Shown here: one piece after another, positions 25,201-36,639 of the stretch
Position numbering within the stretch: the first letter of the stretch is position 1
Layout of the letters: every line of letters begins with the position of its first letter
Assembly: GCA_002914845.1 (NCBI GenBank)
Contig: JXTC01000042.1
Location: forward strand, 794,527-858,526
Source of the DNA: Trema orientale
Taxonomy: Eukaryota > Streptophyta > Magnoliopsida > Rosales > Cannabaceae
Length of the DNA: 64,000 nt
Reading direction: 5' to 3'
Position numbers and translations under genes: made by a program
The notes under the pieces: model-generated
What the model was told of the DNA's origin: nothing
The model's input: the letters and a program-made list of their open reading frames with translations, nothing else
Databases searched by the model: none

Positions 25201-25760
25201 AATAAGTTTAAATATACGTACTTTATCTTGATTATATATATATGACACGGACAAAAATATATGACTTAATGTCAATGAGTAAATTTTCTGACCTGTAACG
25301 CATGAAGGAATAAGTTTTCAATTAACAAGTCAAATGTGGCCGTACCATTCAATTTCCTTACAAGAAAGTTATTAGACTAATGAAAACAAAAGACGTAACC
25401 AACTTGATATTGGAATTCATGATCATCATAAACATGCCATGAGTCTAAGAAGAGTTTGAAAGGGAGAAGAAACGAATATATGCATGCATATATATACTCT
25501 AACTGGCTACTAGCTAGCTAGCTCCATATAGGATATAGATACGATAGACCCAGTCAATATTGATGGCTACAAAACACAAACCTCGATTCTATTTCTTCTT
25601 ATATTCTTCTTATTCTTACCATATATATATATATATATACTGTAATTCTTTTGAGTACGAAATTGACTTGAAATGGTATTTGATCTCCATGTATGTGTAC
25701 AACCCTAATAATATTTATATACTACTTGATACTAAATTTAGATAACCGGGAATAAATAGT
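22255..25760. other. Intergenic with an old tandem duplication; no gene seen
   Basis: A diverged tandem duplication of about 250 bases is visible: 22845-23100 and 23101-23355 share, in the same order, a poly-A stretch, a GATCTC word, GTGT(T/G)ACT, CTCTTCGGTC, GGCTGCCC and ATGATTAATT. An (AT)n microsatellite is at about 24462-24487. G-box-like CACGTG words occur at 22371, 22442, 23695 and 23923, but no gene follows them closely. Short frames lack support. Confidence 0.45.
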
Positions 25761-25769
25761 TAATTATTA

Positions 25770-25941
25770 GGGGAGGGCTACAGTAGGGGCGCTCCTACGT
25801 AGGGCCACCCTTTATATACCGTTTAATGGAAATCTGTGGAGAATAACGGGAATCTGTGAGGAATTTATTTATACACAGATGTCCATCAAACAGTGAATAG
25901 ACAGGACCCTACGCAGGGACGCCCCTACTGTAGACGCACCC
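25770..25941. mobile_element. 172-bp MITE with 9-bp target duplication (Mutator-like)
   Basis: The ends are inverted: left GGGCTACAGTAGGGGCG then CTACGTAGGG, right CCCTACGCAGGG then CGCCCCTACTGTAG. They are flanked by a perfect nine-base direct repeat TAATTATTA (25761-25769 and 25942-25950). A nine-base duplication is typical of Mutator-like elements. The interior is about 100 bases with no coding potential. A perfect target duplication suggests a fairly recent insertion. Confidence 0.75.
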
Positions 25942-25950
25942 TAATTATTA

Positions 25951-26924
25951 TCATATACAAGATTGAAATTAGACAGCTAGCCAGCAAATGAAATACTTGA
26001 CTCTTATTAACTTGCGTTAAATTTCTCCTTTCTATATGTCATTTACTAACGACGTACGTAAATCAAACCAATTAGGCCGGGGTTCGCTAGTTTGTACTAA
26101 TAAACATATTTTATGAACGATAATATATATATATATATAATTTTTGTTTTATAAAAATTTAAATGATTATAAAAGTAGATAATTGGGTACCCAAAAATCT
26201 GGAGGTGACTTTGATAAGTATATTTAAATGGTTATATGAATCACTCTCAAAGTGTATTGCACGTAAACCTACAATTAACCCCGGTTACAGTTACAGACCA
26301 CATTTAATCAATAGATTCAATACATAGAATGACAGAAATGACAGTTTTATAGGAAACCCAGACCGGCGATTGGTTTGTCATGGGAGTGAACATGTCTCAA
26401 AAACGCGTTTTTCCTTTCTTTCTTTCTTTCCTTTTTTTTTTTTTTTTTTTTTTTTTTTTGAGCACTTTCATTTATTATAGGCTAGAGCCAAATGGCATGT
26501 CATTACGTGACATGTAGTCCTAAAACATGGACCATTTGAGAACAACGTCAACAAAATTCATAGAAATGCTCTTAAGTAATAAATACTTCTCTTTTTTTTT
26601 CTCTTTTTCTTTTTTCTTTTCTGGGGCAGTACTGTGTTATTTTGAATGAGTCTTACCAAAAATGTACTCTGATTATTCTTTCAAAATTTCTAATTTATAT
26701 AATAATGAAGGGATGGACATTACAAGTACTTGAATAATAATGATCCCAAGACAAAGGAAATAAACTAGTTTAAACCTGTACTGTCTATATACACATTTTC
26801 AGCTCTTCTAATTCAGTTTGTATCTAAGAGACCACAAACAAAACAATTATAAAAATAAAAAGATAAAAAAAAAAAAGAAACCGAAGATATGAACTAACAA
26901 AAGAAAAATGTGTTTCAAGAAATA

Positions 26925-26974
<50 letters not shown>
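25951..26974. other. Intergenic, downstream of the second secreted-peptide gene
   Basis: Contains a poly-T run (about 26430-26459) and, immediately beyond the stop codon of the 26975 gene, an (AAT)n microsatellite at about 26934-26971 that would lie in its 3' untranslated region. No other gene seen. Confidence 0.5.
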
Positions 26975-27277
26975 TCAGTGACCAACACCAGGGCTAGGGA
27001 CAGACTGGAGATTCCGATCCATGGTCATAAGGTGCCGCTCGACGAGCTTTTCGTTATCGACCTCGGCGTGACCCTTCTTGCTTGGAGAAGAAGAGGGCAC
27101 TGTGCCCTTAGGAAGGGCACTTAGGAACAAAGAGGCCTTTGAATAAAGGACCCTCTCCACCTCATTCTTGAAAAATAATTCCTTGTTAGTTACCAAAAAC
27201 TTCCTGCCTTCTGAGCTTGACACGAGAGAGAAAAACAGTACCAAGAAAACGAATGCCAAAGAGCTTAAGCGAGCCAT
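26975..27277 (-). CDS. Small secreted peptide precursor with two PIP/IDL-like motifs
   Basis: From the ATG at 27277 it encodes 100 residues. Residues 1-24 (MARLSSLAFVFLVLFFSLVS and following) are a clear signal peptide. Two candidate peptide motifs follow: LPKGTVPSSSPSKKGH in the middle (about 55-70), resembling the LPKG..PPSxPSKR core of IDA/IDL peptides, and the C-terminal LQSVPSPGVGH, which keeps the SxPSPxxGH pattern of PAMP-induced secreted peptides. Such precursors are cut in the apoplast to short signals for leucine-rich-repeat receptor kinases in shedding, immunity or root growth. The frame is also open upstream to an ATG at 27412, but that start would bury the signal peptide behind a (Leu-Ser)n stretch encoded by the GA repeat, so 27277 was chosen. 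Intronless. The family call comes from motif and architecture; which peptide is active is not known. Confidence 0.7.
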   Translation of the reverse strand: MARLSSLAFVFLVLFFSLVSSSEGRKFLVTNKELFFKNEVERVLYSKASLFLSALPKGTVPSSSPSKKGHAEVDNEKLVERHLMTMDRNLQSVPSPGVGH

Positions 27278-27322
27278 AGTAGTATTGGAACTGAATTGTG
27301 TAGCAATATTGCTTTGAGAAAT

Positions 27323-27331
<9 letters not shown>

Positions 27332-27356
<25 letters not shown>

Positions 27357-27494
27357 GTTTTTGAGCTTTTGGGTTTTGTTGAATAATGCGTTATGGGAAT
27401 TGGGTTGGGCATATAAGAGAGAGAGAGAGAGAGAGGTTTTTGAGTTTTTGGGTTTTGTTGAATAATGCGTTATGGGAATTGGGTTGGGGCATAT
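27332..27494 (-). repeat. Tandemly duplicated GA-rich leader of the secreted-peptide gene
   Basis: Two units of 79 bases, each a (GA)n run followed by the same sequence (GGTTTTTGAG, TTGGGTTTTGTTGAATAATG, GGGAATTGGGTTGGG), lie at about 27332-27414 and 27415-27494, just before the coding start on the minus strand. They differ by very few bases. A third GA run is at about 27556-27576. GA/CT-rich leaders are common plant promoter-proximal elements. Apparent (Leu-Ser)n frames here come from the repeat. Confidence 0.75.
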
Positions 27495-27505
27495 GTATAT
27501 ATAAT
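27495..27505 (-). promoter_or_regulatory. Possible TATA box of the 26975-27277 gene
   Basis: On the minus strand the sequence reads ATTATATATAC directly upstream of the duplicated leader. Use of this box would give a 5' leader of about 190 bases containing both GA units and the upstream in-frame ATG at 27412. Match by composition only. Confidence 0.3.
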
Positions 27506-27579
27506 ATTTGAAGTTAGGAGAGAGAAAATACATATAGTAACGCGTGACGGCAGGAGAGAGAGAGAGAGAGAGAGAGCGC

Positions 27580-30500
27580 TTGGAGATCAAGTAAAAAGGT
27601 ATCAGAGAATTGAGAGAGTGGCCAAGTCAATACACTGAAAATATAGGAAGGAAGAGAGTGTACTTCTAGGAAATTGATGAGGTGGGGAAATATCAAAATA
27701 TGGAGTCTCATAAGTCAGAGTGATGTCGTATTAAGTTTTTTTTTTCTTTTCTTTTTTCGTGATCATGTTGAGAAGGCCCACGTGGAGGCCAAGTTTGGTA
27801 AGTATAAAGACTATTAAAGGGATTGGCCGGCTGCCAAAACTGGTACTACTCTACTGTTTTAGTTTCACTTTCATATGCTATATATGCGCGTATTCATGCA
27901 CCGTCAATCTCCCCAGACTTTCAACCCTCATTTATTAGTGTGGTTGTTATACACTGAGGCTCGGCTAGCCTTCTTCAGAAGTTATTAATGGTGAAATACA
28001 TTAGTAAAAAATTGAAATATGGGGAGTGTTTGTAATGATTTAATGAGCAATATAACCCACTTCTATATCAATTTGGATCGTCTCAAATCGAGTCCAACAT
28101 TGAATGAATAACACGTCATGTTAAAAATTTAAACAAAAGGCGGGATAAAGTTATAATTTTAATTTCAGATCGATAAGCTATATAATTAGTTAGACATTAA
28201 TTAGGACATAACGGCTAACGTAGAAGTCTAGCCTTACTCTCAATTGAGGGATGCATGGTTACTTCTTCTTTCAATAGGAAGGGATTCAATATAGGAAATG
28301 GATTAGACAGCAAAATTAGGTGTATGGAGTTAATAGAAAAATAAATGGTAATTATGTGTACACTGTAGTTTTAAGTAATTCTGCTTTTGTTTTGATTGGC
28401 TATTGGGTCAAACTGAGATATGCTTTTTTATTTTACAAATAGTGGATCATATGTTAAGAGGTACCTTGAACTTTAGATGCGTGAAACACATTGCTAATCA
28501 AGGAGACTAATTGATGTAACGAGTGCCTAGTCACAGATTTTGAAAAGGAAATGATTTGTTACAATATCATATAATAGGATTGATTAGCGTAGTGAGATAA
28601 TTTTAATGTCAATTAGTAAGTAAAATTGAGTGTGATATCGAGTATAAATAAAATAATTAGAAAAAGAAAGTCACAAGCCCCCTTCTAACACTAATTATTT
28701 GTGATTATTCTAATGGGAAGGGATCCAATAAAAGTTAATAAAATTTGGTGTATGAAATAAAAAAAGAGAGAAAGCAGAATTTAAGTCTCACACGGTATGC
28801 ACATGAATTGGTTTGTGTAGGAACTTCTCTTTTCATTATTTATTGGGTCAAACTAAGATGTGTTTCCTCTTTAGTTAATTACACTTTTTATTTCTTTTTT
28901 AAAGATAGTGAATCATATTTGAATTGTTTCGTTGAACTTCAGAACCATGAATTGTAGACATAGCCTAATAAATAATAACCATACACTAAATGTGAAGTTT
29001 TGAATTCGAAGAAGATGTAATTTTCTTTGAATCCTCTTCGATTAAAATACCAAGTATAATATATATATGTTGCCAATCCAGTAATTTTTTTTTTTTTACT
29101 TATGTATAGAACTTTTTTTTTTCACCTATGTATAGGTATTTTTTTTCTAACCATTAGATTATCATTTAATAATGGTCTAACGACTATAATGATGTGCATA
29201 AAAAGACGTACATCATTAATGCTATTTCTCTCTTATTTTTTAATATAAAAAAATATATATGATAAATTTTTATTGGCCAAATTAATACTATGTATAGGTT
29301 AAAAAAATATATATCTACTAGATTGGTGCCCTATATATATTTGCAACAAAATATTAAGAATAATTTAACGGGCATCAAACATCATAAATGACATGACACC
29401 TGAATTATCGGTAAATTCCTATCCTTAAAAAGAGTCATTCAATGATATTGATACCATGTAATTATCAAAAGCCCTAAAAGAAAGCCTTCTTGAATGGGGT
29501 GAAAACTCTTCCTCAAATAAAAAAGCCAATAAGCCATGCGTGTTGAATAAAAATTCAAATCTTAGTATTCATTCACCAAAAATTAAGTGTAATTAAGACT
29601 AAAGAGGTAAATGTACTGATTATTATGCTTCGTTTTCATCTACTGTCAGAGACATTCTCTGACCCCTACTGCCAAACACCACAGCTAACTCAGGTACAAG
29701 CTTCCCAAGCCGAAGCTCAGCTAGCCAGATAGCTTTTCACTCTCAATTCACAAAGTCAAAAAGTCAAAATCCGCGAGGTAGAAGTAGAAGGATCACATTG
29801 GTCCCCAGAGATATGATTTTTTTTTTTTCAAATAAAAAAAAACAAGGTTTATTGGCAGAGAAAAACATATCGTAATGGGAATAAAATCAACAAAATCAAA
29901 ATAGTCTCAAAATTGAGATTCACATGGCCAAGTTTGACATATACTCATATTTTCTCACGGCCTCTGTTATGTTAGGTTCCTCTGTTTTGTCTCTGTTTGG
30001 GTTATTGTTATCTACTCTTAGTCTCTACTATTACTTGGGAATTATGCACTTAATTTTTATTTTCATTTTTCTTACTGTCGGTGGGAGGACTCTCTATCAC
30101 TTTTTGGAGATTTCTAATTTGACCTTTTGGATCGTCTCTTTCCACCTTTTGGTAAATAGATACAAAGATAGACATTGAGAGAGACACTCTCCCAACCCTA
30201 TAGTCAATGAAGCAAATAAATGAAGAAAACAAACATAAACGTAACAATATTGGCAAAAATTTTAAAATGTTTTTAATCATGTAGCGTGACTTTTTTCTGT
30301 TCTAGTCTTGGATTTCATTTGCTTAATTTGATTTGATGTGAACACTTGTGTTTCTTATTTTTAATTTTACTTGCATTTTTGTCTCAATAATCTTCTAACT
30401 AGTGATGTTTAACGTGTGTGATTTATTGCAAAAACGACCAATTGGAGGGGCTTTCATTATTTTTTGCACCCTCACACCTTTTTTTTTTTTTTTGGGTCAG

Positions 30501-31219
30501 GACTTTTTTTGATCTCCAATACCATATACCTAGGAGACAATGGACAAAAAGCCAAAGAAAAGATATTGGTTTGGATTATACCTTTGGAATGTAAGCATAT
30601 ATGTGGCTAGTGGCCACCCAATCCCTGCCGTTACATACTCAATATTATTCCTTGTTTAATCAGCAACAACAAGCTTAAAATACAATTTTGATAGTTCAAA
30701 ACCAGTTGTCAAATAAGCAATTAGAGTATTAATTTTCGCAACAAATTTGGTCGAATTTTTTCGTAACTTATATTTTTGACTAAATGACACTCGACTCGTA
30801 CCACATAGTCCTCGAATGTATGGCTATATCTGAAGTGGGATTGTGACTAATTAAGATTAGTTCAAATCGTAAAATTAATTAATTACATTATATTGAGATG
30901 TTCAAATTTTGCAATACGAGACAATGAGTCATGGGGTATGGGATGTTCCACTTTCTATTACTGCAGAACTGTCAATGGCTTGTGTACGTAATAGGACTTC
31001 ATTCAAAGCCATTAATTATCAAAACCCTTAAAAGTTGTGACATTTGTCTTTTCCTGATAAGCCGCTGAGAATCGACAAAATTTGGCTACAACGCACTGGT
31101 GGCGTAGTGGTACCAATAAATTATGGTCTGTAGAAAACAAGCTACTATTACATATGGCCAAAGATGCTGCCCAGCCAAAGTATACATGCAATTGTAATGC
31201 TCGGTAAGTGTATATATAC
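27580..31219. other. Intergenic, no gene seen
   Basis: About 3.6 kb of AT-rich sequence with poly-T or poly-A runs (27737-27747, 29081-29097, 29818-29829, 30479-30494). No frame shows a recognisable domain, and no transposon end with a target duplication was found. Confidence 0.5.
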
Positions 31220-31224
31220 ACACA

Positions 31225-31545
31225 TATTGAGAATCAACAAACGATAATTGACAAAAAAATAAAAATAAGAATACATAAATTTAAGTAACAAATTCTAATC
31301 GAAAAAAATTAATGGCAGATGAGAAAATTTCACTATATCAAAAATATAGTACAAAAAATAGAGTATTACATGGTTAAGCCGAAATATATAAAATCCAGAA
31401 ACTCTAAAATATATATATTATGGACGAAAACTGTACAGAAAAATCAACTTAATAAAACAGGGTGGTGGATACAAAAATACCACATATGTCGCACCACGGA
31501 GCTTTCGGGCTGAGGTAAATAGAATTCAGATTACGAACTCTAACA
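31225..31545 (-). repeat. 3' LTR of the copia element
   Basis: It matches 44228-44597 in order (TTGAGAAT, TTTCACTATAT, AGAGTATTA, GCCGAAATAT, CCACATATGTCGCA, CGAACTCTAACA) but is about 50 bases shorter because a block near 31460 is missing. The left terminus reads TATTGAG instead of TGTTGAG, so the terminal dinucleotide has mutated. Confidence 0.9.
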
Positions 31546-31559
31546 ATCTCCACCTTGAC

Positions 31560-33644
31560 ATGAATTCCAATTAAGGAATGACTCTAATTTTTGACAAAAA
31601 CATATTCTCCACCTTTTCCACAAGAAGGCAAAACTCAGTAAGCAATACCAATCAAGTATAAGTAATGCTTAAACTTGTCTCTAGAAAATGTCTTGGTCAT
31701 CATATCAACAGGATTATCATGAGTACTAACTTTGCTCACAACTATATCACCTTAAGTAATAATATCATGGACAAAATGATACCACGCATCAATGTGCTTG
31801 GTCCTCTCGTGAAAAATCCGATCTTTTGTGAGAAAAAATAGCACTCTGACTATCACAAAAAGACTATAGTCTTCTCATCTATAAGTCTTTACTGAGTTCA
31901 CTAAATAGTCCTTTCAACTAAGTAGCTTCCTTACAAGCTTTAATAATAGCCATGTATTCAGCCTCAGTAATAGACAATACAACTGCAGTCTATAAGGTAG
32001 CTTTCCAATTGATAGCACAACGGTGAAAACATACCCAGTAAGAGATCTTCTCTTATCAAGATCTCCAACAAAATCAGAATTAACATATCCAACGACTCCA
32101 CTTATAGTTCTCCCAAATTACAAATAAACATCAGTAGAGCCATGTAAATATCTGAAAATCTACTGAACCGCTTTCCCATGTTCCTTACCAGGATTAGCCA
32201 TATATCTACTAACAGTACTGACTGCATATGATAAATCTAGGTGAAAATAAACCATAGCATACATGAGAGATCCTACTGCGCTAAAATATAGAACTTGAGA
32301 CATATAATCAATCTCATCATCTGATTGTAGAGATAAAGTAGATGAAAGTCTGAAATGAGCTGTTAATGGAGTACTAACAGGTTTAGCATTCTGTATATTG
32401 AATATGTATAGAACTTTCTTAATGTACTCTTTCTGACTTAGGTACAATTTACCTGCCTTTTTATCTCTCAGAATCTCCATTCCAAGTATCTTCTTTGTTG
32501 CTCCCAAATCTTTCATCTCAAACTTTTTACTAAGCTGGACTTTGACCTTTCTAATCTCTTCTTTATCCTTGGCTACTATCAACATGTCATCGACGTATAA
32601 AAGTAGATATACAAAAGACCCAGCATACTTATTAAAGTAGACACAACTGTCATAGCTACTTCTCTTGAAATCATGAGTAGTTATAAATAAATCAAACCTT
32701 TTATACCACTGTCTGGGTGACTATTTTAGGCCATACGAGTACTTTTTCAACAAGCACACATAGTTCTCCTTTCCTGAGTCTACAAAACTCTCTGGCTATT
32801 CTATGTAGATGTCTTTTTTAAGTTCTCTATATAAGAATGTTGTCTTCACATCTAACTGTTCAAGCTCAAGATCATGCATAGCCACAATACCAAGTAAAGC
32901 TCGAATTGAACTATGCTATATAACTGAAGAAAACATGTCTATAAAGTCTACGCCTGGAACTCGATTGTAGCCCTTTGCAACTAGCCTCGCCTTATACCGG
33001 ACTTCTTCAAATCCTGGTGTTCCTTCTTTCTTTTTGTAGACCTATTTGCAATGAACAACTTTCTTACCCTTAGGTAGTTTCACCAAATTCCATGTACCAT
33101 TCTTATGAAGTGATTCCATCTTTTTCTATAGGATAATCATCCATTTGCCAGAGTCGTCACAACTAACTGCCTCTATATAAGTGGAAGTTTCTTTATTGGA
33201 ATCAATATCTTTAGCCACTTCAAAGCATAAGCAACTAAATTATCCTCAGCATACCTATATAAAGGTCTAATATCTCTTCTAGGCCGATCTTTAGCAATTG
33301 AATACTGTGGTTATGCTAGTGGTGGCGATGGTAGTGAAGAGGAAACTAACTGAGAAATAGACGCTGTTATAGATTCTAACCTAATTTTAAGCTCCACTTG
33401 AGTGTTTAATTTCTGCTAATGTTTACTACTAGAATCTCTAATAGGCAAATCACGAAGCATAGTAGATTCATCAAAAATAAGATCTCTACTTCTTATAATT
33501 TTTCGAGTTTCTAAATACCATAGATTATATCCTTAAATATGAGCCTTATAGCCTAGAAAAATACACTTTATAGATCTAGGTTCTAACTTTCCATTATCAA
33601 CATGAGCATAGACAGGACATCCAAATATCTTCAAATCAGAATAA
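31560..33644 (-). pseudogene. Copia integrase C-end, reverse transcriptase and RNase H remnant
   Basis: Just below the gypsy insertion the minus strand continues the integrase tail (a YSDLKIFGCPVYAH motif near 33610-33640). The reverse-transcriptase part follows; its active-site motif YVDDM is intact at about 32583-32597. The longest open piece, 32160-32585, contains KKFEMKDLGATKKILGMEI and the RNase H-side motif SAVGSLMYAM. Numerous stops and frameshifts separate the pieces, so no enzyme could be made. Host-like genes are excluded by the motif order and the flanking LTR. Confidence 0.85.
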
Positions 33645-33649
33645 TTAGC

Positions 33650-34492
33650 TGATGCAAATCAAGGTACGGTTACAAAGTAGCCAATTCAAGTTCCAATTAG
33701 ACCGGTTATAAGAGCTCAAGCTATAAAGTTCAAGGAGTCACTCAATAGACTGATTCAAAGCATTTGGATTGAGGTGAATTCTTGGAGGCCTAGGAAGATG
33801 TTCCATGTGATCCATAAGGTTGGATTTTCATGATTCAAGCTTTGGAATAATCTAGAAAAAGCTCTCTAAAGAGTACAGCTCAAAGGATGCATGAATTATA
33901 AGTCTAGTTTCTTAATTTGGGTGACTTACCCATTTTTGACTGATCAAGGAGAATGATTGGCTACAGTTTAGCTAAATTATCTTTCTTATTTATTTATTAT
34001 AAGTTTTATTGCTGAGTTACAAGACTTGCATGACAATTAAGATACTTTCTTTTTTTTTTAATTGTGAAGTAGGCATATTTTAGGGTAACTGTAGCAAATC
34101 AGTTCTCAGATTCCAATTAGGATATTTTACTTTCCTTTTCTTATTTTAGGCAGCTTCTTAGGTGTTTTTAAGCTGCCAATTTCATGTTCCCTATGTATTT
34201 AAATAGCCATTAGCTTAATGAAACATAGCAGACGTTTATTCATTAAAATTGAAACCAATTTCTTTTTGGTTCTTGTAGAACTATTTCGATCTTATCAGAT
34301 TTCTCTGTGGCGTTCATATCTTGACTTATCAATTGAGTTTTTCCATCCTTGATTGTGGCGTCCTCCTTTGTACCAAGGTTCACATCTCTTATAGGTATTG
34401 GATCGAGGTTTTCCATTTGAATTTGAAAGTAGAACGGTCCTAGGCATCATTCTTTTTTCGGGTTTCATCACAAGTTGGCGGGGTTCGTATCA
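33650..34492 (+). repeat. 5' LTR of the gypsy element
   Basis: 843 bases, TGATGC...GTATCA. It contains a stretch at about 33899-33935 that the 3' LTR lacks, and multiple single-base differences, so the insertion is not recent. A T-rich tract (34049-34062) and a likely transcription region (TATTTAAATAGCC near 34196) are present. Confidence 0.92.
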
Positions 34493-35382
34493 GTTGGTAT
34501 CAAGAGCCGAATTCTAGTCTCAGGTTTATTCTATCTTTTTTTTTTCTCCTAGTCGTACCACTCTATATTTCTTTCTTTATTAAATCGTCAAAAAAAAAAA
34601 AAAAACAAAGTAGCCAAACTTACTTATTCTTGTCATAGCCGAAGTCAGATTCTTTTTGATTGCTTTTGAATCCGAATTTAGCTTTGTATCAATTTCAATT
34701 TATTTTAGTGAATATTTGGGTTCTTAATTGAAAAAAAAAAGAAGAAGAAGAGGATTTACCAAAAAAAAAAAAAAAGAGGAAGAAGAAGAAGAAGAAGAAT
34801 CAAGAAATTTTTAGCCGAATTAGAGGATTTTGAGAGTGTTTCCTTAAAACGGTCATATCTTTTGATCCGGATATCAAAATGACTAATATTATATATCAAA
34901 TTGAAGCTCTTTCCGAGCCCTATGATTTTGAATAGACTACTTCCTGTTTATCATAGTTTTCAGGCCTAAATTCCATCATTTTCATTACTTTCCGAACTTT
35001 TAAAGTTTTGTCCGCGTCTTTTTCTTGTTTCTTTGATTCGTGTGAACCTAGGGTCTGAATTAGTACTTTTCGTACTAGTTTAATTCTTGTTTGTTAATTT
35101 CCAAAACTTTTGATCTAGATTGCTACATTAAATCTGAATTTGGTTAGTGAGTTTTGGTGTGGATTGTTGCTATGAAATTCTAGTTATTTGTTTGAATTAG
35201 TTTGATAAGAACCTATTGAGAAATTACGAGTGGAAAAAGGTATAAGTGATGAGTACATAAGAGGGTAAAAGCCAATCTGATATTTGTGTGAAATATGAGT
35301 GAAATTGAGTGAATCATTATTCGAGTGAAACACGTAAGAGAGTGTGTGAGGACCTTTTTCTAAATTTGTTTTGTAGCAAAAT
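34493..35382 (+). other. Untranslated leader of the gypsy element
   Basis: Primer-binding site at the start, then poly-A tracts (34591-34604, 34764-34777) and a GAA-rich microsatellite (about 34738-34798) before the gag start. No gene seen. Confidence 0.7.
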
Positions 35383-36600
35383 ATGTCAGACAACATGGAT
35401 AGAAACACCTTTGGAGATGTGCCTAGAGTGGTTGATTCAAAACTTCTTATGGAAGCCTTAATTGGTGAGATGAGGAGAGTGATGAGAGCTGAGATGGAGC
35501 AGGTTCATAAGCAGATAGATAGAATAGGGAACGCACGTGTGGGGTAGCCATAAATCACTCCTAATGTGCATTAAAGAGAGAGATTCCAACCTAGGGAAGT
35601 GAGAGTTGAAGATAAAGAATATTATGGAGACACTTTTGGTGATAAAGATGATCGAGATTCGATTGTTGGCAATAGGAGAAACGGTGGGCCATTTAGAGGA
35701 GATAGGAATCAGGAAGATAATTTGGGTAGTATTAACATGAAGATTCCATCGTTTCAGGGCAAAAATGATCTAGAAGCTTACCTTGAGTAGAAGAAGAAGG
35801 TAGAATTAGTATTCGATTACCACAATTACTCCAAGATTAAGAAGGTAAAATTTGCTGCCATTGAATTTTCAGATTATGCAATTATTTGGTGGGATCAGTT
35901 GGTGATGAATAGAAGAAGAAATAGGGAGCGTCCAATAGAGACGTGGGAGAAGATGAAAACTATGATGAGAAAGTAGTTTGTTCCAAGCTACTACTACCTA
36001 GAGTTGTATAACAAATTACAAAGTCTTAGGCAAGGTAACCAGAGTGTGGAGGAATATTATAAGGAGATGGAGGGTGCTATGATTTGAGCGAATATAGAGG
36101 AGGATCGAGAGGCTACAATATCTAGATTCTTGGTTGGTTTGAATCGAGAAATTGATAATGTAGTGGAACTACAATATTATATGGAGTTGGAGGATATGGT
36201 ACACATGGCTATAAAAATTGAGAACCAACTCAAGAGGAGGGGCAGCACACGCCCAAGCCAAAGTCCAAGTACATTCGCTTGGAAATCGAATCAGTGGAAG
36301 AAGGATGAGAAATAACCTATGATGAAGCCAAAAACTGAGTAAAAGCAAGAAGTGACCAGCCATGGAAGTCAAGGTAAATCTGATTCTTCTACTTCTAGGA
36401 ATCGTGATATCAAGTGCTTTAAATGCCAAGGTAGAGATCACATAGCTAACCAATGGCTGAACAAAAGAGTTATGGTATTGCAAGATGATAGTGAGATTGA
36501 AACCGAAGACGAAGATGACACTGATCCTTTGCCACTATTAGAGTATGCCAATGAAGAGGAATACCCTGCCCAAGGTGATTTGTTGGTGACAAGGAGAGCT
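35383..36600 (+). pseudogene. Gypsy gag remnant
   Basis: Starts MSDNMDRNTFG and shows the retrotransposon gag core (KIPSFQGKNDLEAYLE, then a WWDQL motif near 35890 and SVEEYYKEME near 36045). In-frame stops at 35545 (TAG), after AYLE (35788), and several more follow (near 35973, 36085, 36313). The zinc knuckle at 36415-36456 reads CFKCQGRDHIANQW, so its last cysteine is replaced by tryptophan. Capsid function is lost. Confidence 0.85.
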
Positions 36601-36639
36601 CTAAGTGCGCAAGCCAAAGAAGATGAAGAAGTGCAACGA

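Noticed and set aside
27186-27711. Leu-Ser-rich frames upstream of the secreted-peptide gene
   Set aside because: Coded by GA microsatellites; the signal peptide begins at 27277.
34738-34800. GAA repeat as a coding stretch
   Set aside because: It lies in the untranslated leader of the gypsy element.
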